Origin: Mactromeris polynyma
Lineage: Eukaryota > Mollusca > Bivalvia > Venerida > Mactridae
Assembly (NCBI GenBank): GCA_032209605.1
Contig: JASFXZ010000005.1
Location: forward strand, 21,812,905 to 21,876,904
Reading direction: 5' to 3'
Length of the DNA stretch: 64,000 bases
The translations under genes and the position numbers were made by a program. Below are positions 57,652-64,000 of this stretch, in pieces (the stretch's first letter is position 1; each line of letters opens with the position of its first letter). The notes under the pieces were generated by a model that had not been told where the DNA came from, made no database searches, and saw only the letters and a list, made by a program, of their open reading frames with translations.

Positions 57652-57672
57652 GGATCCCACCGCTGCCACCAC
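57652..57672 (-). other. Candidate primer binding site
   Basis: Immediately downstream of the 5' LTR on the element strand stands G then TGGTGGCAGCGGTGGGATCC. It begins with the TGG expected opposite the CCA end of a tRNA. The tRNA was not assigned. Confidence 0.6.
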
Positions 57673-58179
57673 TGTAACACCTCGCTCTTTCTGTAGTCTC
57701 TCCAATGTGTGTAAAGAGAAATGTCCCAAATGATATGTGCGGGTAGCGTGACAGGGACAAGAACAAGGTGTGCTGACAGAAATATCCAACTGGCCAATAA
57801 TTTGAATAAACTCAGTAATACACAAGGCGGAGTAACATTTCAATCAGATTTAATAGATCCAAGATTTATAAGTAAATAGCACACGAAATATATATCTAAA
57901 ATGCTGATCAATAGCCTGGCGGGTGATGCCGGTCGTTACATTCACGGGAAAGGGATAAATAGTAATAGATCTACATAGATCTAACAATCTACAATAATAA
58001 ATAATAGTTACCAATAATGGTTATGATAATGTAGATTCTCATGTATATATGGAAACTATATAGACTCTTGCAACTCTATAAAGTATAATACGGAATTGAC
58101 GGATGTCAGTCGTGGAGTGAGGTCAGGAAACGCGGCGACGTCTCTATTTATACAGAACGTTTCCTCACAGTTCCTCACA
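57673..58179 (-). repeat. LTR shared between units 1 and 2
   Basis: By eye identical to 50000-50506. On the element strand it serves as 5' LTR of unit 1 and 3' LTR of unit 2. Confidence 0.85.
58145..58152 (-). promoter_or_regulatory. TATA box of the shared LTR
   Basis: TATAAATA on the element strand; as the 5' LTR of unit 1 this copy would drive its genomic RNA. Confidence 0.45.
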
Positions 58180-58184
58180 GTTCC

Positions 58185-58676
58185 TCACTGAGCACCAAAA
58201 TTACTCACGGAATATACCGAAATTTTAGGAACATAAGTGGGAATATGGGCAGGTGGGCAGTTCTCTTTATAAACAGGGTCTGGTTTAAACTGCTTGGCCA
58301 AGGAATAAATGGGTGGTGGCAAATGCCTCTTCAACGGACTGGTATGATACAAGTTACTCAGAACAGGCTTTGGCTTGAACACCGATTGAACGGAGGCCCT
58401 CACTACAGACAGGGCCGGTGTAGCACAAGGCTCAAACACAGGGCGGAAAAACATTCCAACCGACACCAGGTTACTACCTTGCCGTGAGCCAGTGTCAATG
58501 CCATGAGACAATAAATGGCGACGCTGGTTATCTGTCCTTTTTTTAGGAAAGGTAGTTCCACATTCAGTGCAGTGCACCTTAGGTCCATGTCGGTCTTCCA
58601 TGTGACGGTCTAGCTGTTTATGGTTATCATACTTCACATCACAGGAAGGACAACGAAGTTGTAGTATTGAAGACAT
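58185..58676 (-). CDS. ORF3 C2H2 zinc-finger accessory protein, unit 2
   Basis: Identical to the unit 1 ORF3, with the same splice-acceptor context before the Met at 58676. Confidence 0.75.
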   Translation of the reverse strand: MSSILQLRCPSCDVKYDNHKQLDRHMEDRHGPKVHCTECGTTFPKKRTDNQRRHLLSHGIDTGSRQGSNLVSVGMFFRPVFEPCATPALSVVRASVQSVFKPKPVLSNLYHTSPLKRHLPPPIYSLAKQFKPDPVYKENCPPAHIPTYVPKISVYSVSNFGAQ

Positions 58677-58803
58677 GTTCTGAAATAATAGACATACATA
58701 AATCAACATTATGTTTTGAATAGCAGTAGCACCTATTAAATTTTTCTCCACTATGGTATTCTATCACAACTTAGGACTGCATACATGGTATGGTATAACA
58801 GGA

Positions 58804-59215
58804 TATTAATGTCACTGGAAACGTGACATTAATATACATTCAAGTACTGGTAACTTGACAAACAGGCAAATACGGACACAATATTGTCACTGGAAGCGTG
58901 ACAGTACTGGTATGGAATTCAAACACAACATTATTAAAAATAACATGTCACTGGAAACGTGACATTAATATACATTCAAGTACTGGTAACTTGACAAACA
59001 GGCAAATACGGACACAATATTGTCACTGGAAGCGTGACAGTACTGGTATGGAATTCAAACACAACATTTTAAAAATAACATGTCACTATTGTCACTGGAA
59101 ACGTGATAATACTAACATGTGATAGCACTCGGACAATATTTATAATGTACAATCTGATATCACTGGAAACGTGAATCCAAGTATCATACATATACAAAAT
59201 CACTGGTAGAGTGAT
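58804..59215 (-). repeat. Hairpin array with constant loop, unit 2
   Basis: Same nine hairpins as 51131-51542 at +7673, including the 136-bp duplication (58811-59082). Confidence 0.8.
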
Positions 59216-59323
59216 ACACAGTTCTACTGACATATGACAAAGCAACAATAATACTTTGTAATAAATAAATGTACTAGTTTGGCAAAACTTGACAATATTT
59301 AATATTAAATTCACTACTCCATA

Positions 59324-62300
59324 TTACAGATAAGGTTTCAGCCTGTTATGATGAACATTATTAATTTTTTTTGAATTCTTGACTTGGACTACCAGATTTG
59401 ATACTACTCTTATAACTGTAAATGGACCCTCCCACCTTGGTGACAATTTTGGGGAACGACCTTTGATACGGTTCATAATTTTCAGCCATACTTTATCTCC
59501 AGGCTTATATTGATTTGTATGAACACGTTTATCATACGCATTTTTCTGGCGTTTTGCAGCTTTAGCCATTGCCGTACGTGCATTGGTATGACAAACTCGC
59601 AGTCGCTCTTGGAGTTTGGTTACAAACATATCCGGCGAAAGGTCATTTTGGCCTTTAGGGTCATGACCAAACAGAAGGTCTGATGGTAAAGTGGGGTCAT
59701 GACCGAACATCATCTGGTATGGTGAATGGTTGGTGGACTCATGTATTGAGGTACGATAGGCTAAAAGCATGACTGGTAGCCACTGGTCCCAGTCTCTCTG
59801 GTGCTGAGCAATGTATTTGCTCAGCATATCTTCTATTGTTTTATTAAGGCGTTCTGTAAGACCGTTAGTCTGTGGATGAAATGCTGTGGATCTAAGCTTG
59901 ATTATATCAAGACGGCCACATAACTCTTTAAATAATGCAGATTCAAACTGCCGACCTTGATCTGTAAGTAGCTGACACATAAGTCCATATCTACAAATGA
60001 ATTCATTAACTAAAAGGGTTGCTATGGTTTCTACCCTCATGTCAGGCATTGAATAAAGCTCGGCCCATTTGGTAAAATAATCGGTAATGGACAATATATA
60101 CTTATTTCCGTTGGATGAAAGTGGAAGGGGACCTATGATATCAAGACCCACTTTCTCAAAAGGTACACCAATCAGGGAAGACTTCAGCGGTGCTCTAGGG
60201 GATCTCCTAGGCATTCTACGGGCCTGACAAACTTTACATGTTCTGCAATATCTAGAAATGTCATCTTGGAAATTAAACCAATAAAAATTTTGTTTCAATC
60301 TTTTGTAAGATTTCTTTTCACCTAAGTGACCAGAAGTCACATGATCATGTACATAATACATAATATTATCCCTAAACTCAAGGGGAACTACTATTTGATA
60401 AATATTTTCACCAAATTTATTCATGTGTAATCTATATATTACTCCTTCTTTAATGGTCAAACTTTTCCACATTGACCAATAATGCTTGGTTTCTCTGTCT
60501 CTATGGGATATTTCGTCCCATGCTGGCCTGACCTGGTTTGTCAGCCAATCTACTACTAATTTCAGGTTTGGATCATCGTTTTGACGAAGGGACCAGTCAA
60601 TTTGAATTCCTTCTTCTGTACAGGGTTTCCTCAGGGGGTACGATTTCTTGGTTTTCCCATCAAACTCTAAACTGTTACTTTCATTCACCGGTGAATGATT
60701 CGAGGCCATCGACTCACTCACTGGATCTGCATTCAAGGAAGTGGATTCCTTCAATTTGTCATGGTCTGTGACCTTCCCATCCTCGGGTCTGTTCTTAATA
60801 GCCCGTACACTTTTTCCATCTATACAACTCACATGACTGGCTAGTTTTACCGTCAATGAGCAACTTGACCCTACACATCTATTTGCTGTCTTAGGGTTTT
60901 CTTGCTCTAATGTCATTTGTTCGTTTTCTCTCTTTTCACAGTATGAACACGTGCCACATGGCCTACGTGATAAACTGTCTGCATTTGTATGTTTAACTCC
61001 TGGTCTGTGTTCTACCTCAAAGTCATAGAAACTTAATACATTCATCCAACGACTCATTTGACCCATAGGAGTTCTGAATTTTAAGGCCCATGATAAGGCT
61101 GAATGGTCTGTCCTAATAAGGAAATGTACTCCGTACAGATAATTATTGAAATGTTGAATAGATTCAACAATGGCTAATAATTCTCTACGGGTAACACAAT
61201 ACTGTCTTTCTGGTCTATTTAAGGTACGGCTGTAATATGCAATTACTCTAATTACACCATCTTGCTTCTGTTGAAGTACAGATCCCAAACAGTAGGAGCT
61301 ACAGTCGGTATCTAGTATATACTGGTCTTTGTTATTCGGGTAACCTAAAACAGGGGCTTCAATAAGAGCTTGTTTTAATTTTTCAAAGGCAGTGTTGCAC
61401 TCTTTGGACCATATAAATTTGGTATCTTTATGATTAAGTTGATGGAGCGGATGTGCAATATATGCAAAGCCTTTTATCAGTCTTCTATAATAGGACACTA
61501 GGCCAAGGAAAGAAGAAAGCTGTTTGGCGGTCCTTGGAATGGGCCATTCTTTAACAACCTTGACCTTCTCATCATTTGGGGTTATGCCTTCTTTGTCGAC
61601 AATATGTCCTAGGAAATGTAAACGGGTTTGAAATAAGTGACACTTCTTAGGCATGACTTTCATGTTGGCTTTTTCTAAGCGCATGAAAATTTCTTCCAAC
61701 TTGACTAAATGGCTGTCCAAATCAACAGTAAACAACAATATGTCGTCAACATATATCAATACGGTCTCATACTGTAGGCCAGACATAATGTATTCCATCA
61801 GGCGCTGAAATGTGGCTACTGCATTGGTAAGCCCAAAACTTAAAACTTTAAATCTAAATTGGCCTTTTTGACAAACAAAACTGGTCTTATCCATGTCATT
61901 TTCATCCATCTGAACTTGATGAAAACCTGAGGAACAGTCAAGGGAACTATAATATTTAGCACCTTTTAGACAGTCTAAACAATCTTGAATTCTGGGAAGT
62001 GGGTATGAATCTTTAAGGGTCACTGCATTGAGTTTTCTATAATCTATGGCCAGTCTAAGACTGCCATCTGATTTCTTAACAGGTACAATCGGACTTGCCC
62101 AAGGACCGTTTGATTTCTCTATAATATCTGCATCAAGTAATCTGTCTACTTCGTTATTAACCTCCTCTTGTACGGACTGGGGTAGGCGTCTTGGGTTTTG
62201 CTTAATGGGTGGTGCCAGTCCTGTATTTATTTTATGCTTAATAATACTAGAATTGCTTAAGTCTGACTTAGACTTACTAAATACATGCTGGTATTTATGG

Positions 62301-63088
62301 AGTAATTGACCCACTTTAACTTGCTCTGCTGGCTGTAGGTTCTGTTTACTTTCTTCAAACACAGATATTAAGTGCTCCGGTACATCAAATTCTTTATTTT
62401 CTACACTTAACTTATATATGGACATTTTGTCATACATAGGAGATGGGTCTTCAACTGGGGTAGCTGGGTAACAGGAGGCTACATGCTGATTTTGCATTAA
62501 TCTTACAGGTTTTTGATTCAGGTTAATTAGTCGGATAGGTATGCTAGCATTACTTGTATCAACCATGGCTTTGGCAATCATAACACCCTTTTTAAGTAGG
62601 TTTTCCCCGTAATCATCTGTAAGTGCGGTATGGCAGTGTGGTAATTCACCCTCAAAATGTCCTGCTATTATTGACTCACTGGACGGAGGTAAAACTACAT
62701 TTTCTTTTACACTAACTCTAAAGACCTGTGGTAGCTGATTTTCTGAAATACATTGTAATATCTTGCCCTGGTAATGTACAATTCCGGTTCCCATGGCCAA
62801 AATAAAATCATGGTCATGCATAAAATCCCATCCCAGTATACATGGGGTGTCAACTTCAGCTACTAAAAAGTTATGGTCAAAGTTTATGCCCGCAATATTT
62901 AGCTTCAGGGTCACATAACCTTTGCTAGTCAATTTTTCTCCATTTGCAGTTCTGAAACTTTCTGTGGTAGACTTTAACTCGGGTCTATATTTAAATGGCA
63001 ACCGTTCAAATTTTCGAGGATGAATGATGCTAACTGAACTTCCCGTATCTATCAAGGCATGCAATGGCAGGCTATCGAAAATGGTCAA
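59324..63088 (-). CDS. pol: Pol polyprotein, unit 2
   Basis: Same 1254 codons as unit 1, differing by one Thr-to-Ser change (base 60703 against 53030) in the linker between RNase H and integrase. All catalytic motifs are intact. Confidence 0.95.
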   Translation of the reverse strand: MTIFDSLPLHALIDTGSSVSIIHPRKFERLPFKYRPELKSTTESFRTANGEKLTSKGYVTLKLNIAGINFDHNFLVAEVDTPCILGWDFMHDHDFILAMGTGIVHYQGKILQCISENQLPQVFRVSVKENVVLPPSSESIIAGHFEGELPHCHTALTDDYGENLLKKGVMIAKAMVDTSNASIPIRLINLNQKPVRLMQNQHVASCYPATPVEDPSPMYDKMSIYKLSVENKEFDVPEHLISVFEESKQNLQPAEQVKVGQLLHKYQHVFSKSKSDLSNSSIIKHKINTGLAPPIKQNPRRLPQSVQEEVNNEVDRLLDADIIEKSNGPWASPIVPVKKSDGSLRLAIDYRKLNAVTLKDSYPLPRIQDCLDCLKGAKYYSSLDCSSGFHQVQMDENDMDKTSFVCQKGQFRFKVLSFGLTNAVATFQRLMEYIMSGLQYETVLIYVDDILLFTVDLDSHLVKLEEIFMRLEKANMKVMPKKCHLFQTRLHFLGHIVDKEGITPNDEKVKVVKEWPIPRTAKQLSSFLGLVSYYRRLIKGFAYIAHPLHQLNHKDTKFIWSKECNTAFEKLKQALIEAPVLGYPNNKDQYILDTDCSSYCLGSVLQQKQDGVIRVIAYYSRTLNRPERQYCVTRRELLAIVESIQHFNNYLYGVHFLIRTDHSALSWALKFRTPMGQMSRWMNVLSFYDFEVEHRPGVKHTNADSLSRRPCGTCSYCEKRENEQMTLEQENPKTANRCVGSSCSLTVKLASHVSCIDGKSVRAIKNRPEDGKVTDHDKLKESTSLNADPVSESMASNHSPVNESNSLEFDGKTKKSYPLRKPCTEEGIQIDWSLRQNDDPNLKLVVDWLTNQVRPAWDEISHRDRETKHYWSMWKSLTIKEGVIYRLHMNKFGENIYQIVVPLEFRDNIMYYVHDHVTSGHLGEKKSYKRLKQNFYWFNFQDDISRYCRTCKVCQARRMPRRSPRAPLKSSLIGVPFEKVGLDIIGPLPLSSNGNKYILSITDYFTKWAELYSMPDMRVETIATLLVNEFICRYGLMCQLLTDQGRQFESALFKELCGRLDIIKLRSTAFHPQTNGLTERLNKTIEDMLSKYIAQHQRDWDQWLPVMLLAYRTSIHESTNHSPYQMMFGHDPTLPSDLLFGHDPKGQNDLSPDMFVTKLQERLRVCHTNARTAMAKAAKRQKNAYDKRVHTNQYKPGDKVWLKIMNRIKGRSPKLSPRWEGPFTVIRVVSNLVVQVKNSKKINNVHHNRLKPYL

Positions 63089-63180
63089 AGGTAAAAAATA
63101 AGCACAGTTAGATTTTTTCTTATTGGACTCATTGGGTCTGGCACTAGTAGAGGTAGCTGGAACATGACCCTTAGTCCCAG

Positions 63181-64000
63181 CTACTGACAGTTTTCCTGGT
63201 TATTCTGGCCGTAATGGTTCTGGGGACTGTAAGTATTGGAAAGTCTGCTACCTTGGCTTGGCATTGGGACTGATACCTGGCTATTATGGTATTTGTTATA
63301 CGGATGGTACAAAGGATTATCTTTTTCTGGACAGTCCCGTCTATAATGACCAAATTGCCCGCAAGTAAAACATTTCACAGTTTTACGGTTCTGGTTATTT
63401 CTAACATACCCATTACTATTTTGTTTGGCCTCGATGTTTGCAACTCGAGCGTTTAAGTTGTCTTGGGGTTCATAGTTGGAGCTAAATTGGGATCTTAGCT
63501 CTAACTCTTTAATTCGTCTCAATATTGGCTCCTGAAAATCACTTATTTCTCTACAGTACGAGCTACTTTTTCTGGCCAGAACTACATCTGACTCCACAGC
63601 AATACGGATTGCCTCATTCATGGATTTTGGATTACCAACTATCAAGGCTTGACGTAACTGGTCGTCATTTACGGCTTCAGTAAAATAATCAAGACTAAGG
63701 TCTTCTCTGTTATGTACATCTAAATCGGGATAGGCTAGTCGGACCATCTTTTGAATGTCCCTAGCTAAGTCATCAATCGATTCATTCTTTTGTCTAATTC
63801 GGGTACGCAGTTTGGAGACTTGAACTTTTCTTTGGTTATTAGGCTGATACCTTTGGATCAAGGTTTCTACTATACAATTATAGTCTTTAAATCTAGAAGA
63901 GGGTATCTCATTTAAAATATCGGTGGCTTTCCCTCTAAGATTAATGGCTAATTCCATAGCTTTACGGCTAGGTGACCAGTCATTTATTTCACTAATAACC
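63181..64000 (-). CDS. gag: Gag polyprotein, unit 2 (C-terminal part; truncated by window edge)
   Basis: Matches the C-terminal half of unit 1 gag including the CCHC knuckle. One silent difference was seen (63265). The frame is open to the end of the window. Confidence 0.93.
   Translation of the reverse strand, partial: VISEINDWSPSRKAMELAINLRGKATDILNEIPSSRFKDYNCIVETLIQRYQPNNQRKVQVSKLRTRIRQKNESIDDLARDIQKMVRLAYPDLDVHNREDLSLDYFTEAVNDDQLRQALIVGNPKSMNEAIRIAVESDVVLARKSSSYCREISDFQEPILRRIKELELRSQFSSNYEPQDNLNARVANIEAKQNSNGYVRNNQNRKTVKCFTCGQFGHYRRDCPEKDNPLYHPYNKYHNSQVSVPMPSQGSRLSNTYSPQNHYGQNNQENCQ
63190..63196 (-). promoter_or_regulatory. Candidate -1 frameshift site, unit 2
   Basis: Same GGAAAAC and frame arrangement as in unit 1. 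Confidence 0.5.

Larger units (their letters stand above)
50000..57672 (-). mobile_element. Ty3/gypsy LTR retrotransposon, unit 1 (3' LTR plus internal region)
   Basis: Full internal region with gag, pol and ORF3 on the minus strand. Its 3' LTR is at the left (from 50000). Its 5' LTR is the one starting at 57673, shared with unit 2. All three ORFs are open. Unit 2 differs by only two bases that I found (53030/60703 and 55592/63265) over 6.3 kb of overlap, so the element is very young. Left host junction is ATATAT|TGTAACACC. Confidence 0.95.
57673..64000 (-). mobile_element. Ty3/gypsy LTR retrotransposon, unit 2 (truncated by window)
   Basis: Repeats unit 1 with exact period 7673 bp from the LTR into gag; the window ends inside gag. 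The unit 1 leader (ending at 57672) runs straight into this LTR with no host DNA between, so the two units form a tandem LTR-internal-LTR-internal array. Confidence 0.95.

Overview
This window is eukaryotic nuclear DNA. It is AT-rich, has multi-exon genes with GT-AG introns on both strands, and carries many dispersed MITE- and SINE-like repeats. Gene content and repeat types (tRNA-headed SINEs with a shared body, many short inverted-repeat elements, fresh Ty3/gypsy elements) fit a bivalve mollusc or close relative. That assignment is inference; no species-specific marker was seen.

Layout, left to right. (1) 973-8645, minus strand: the first ten coding exons of an AT-hook nuclear protein gene that runs off the left edge; all splice phases agree over 475 codons. 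It includes a 15-nt microexon with a GC donor. (2) 10786-11640: a decayed LINE reverse transcriptase tail, then diverged tandem repeats (11950-12800) and MITEs. (3) 15551-16875, minus strand: the last two coding exons of a small acidic protein of unknown function whose start exon I could not find. Near 17.6 kb lies a candidate divergent promoter (NRF1-like palindrome, CRE and E2F-like sites), interrupted by a MITE with a clear target-site duplication. (4) 18464-28177, plus strand: a complete eight-exon gene for a PAWR (Par-4) homologue, 469 aa, with the conserved basic/RRST block and C-terminal leucine zipper. A repeat-rich 10.7-kb downstream region may be a very long 3' UTR. (5) 40135-47641, minus strand: a complete nine-exon gene for a cytosolic 5'-nucleotidase III (NT5C3) family protein, 283 aa. 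Key catalytic aspartates are replaced, so it looks like a pseudoenzyme. The PAWR and NT5C3 genes converge tail to tail.

(6) 50000-64000, minus strand: two nearly identical Ty3/gypsy LTR retrotransposon units in direct tandem (period 7673 bp) sharing a central LTR; the second runs off the right edge. Each unit has a gag with a CCHC knuckle, a pol (protease, RT, RNase H, D,D35E integrase with GPY/F module) in the -1 frame, and a third ORF encoding a small C2H2 zinc-finger protein between pol and the 3' LTR, preceded by a good splice acceptor.

The most unusual feature is a family of small hairpins inside this retroelement. About nine lie between pol and ORF3 and five in the gag leader. The stems differ but pair perfectly or with G-U wobble, while the 7-nt loop is nearly constant (TGGNARC on the plus strand). 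I know of no described element of this kind and regard it as the best candidate here for an undescribed system.
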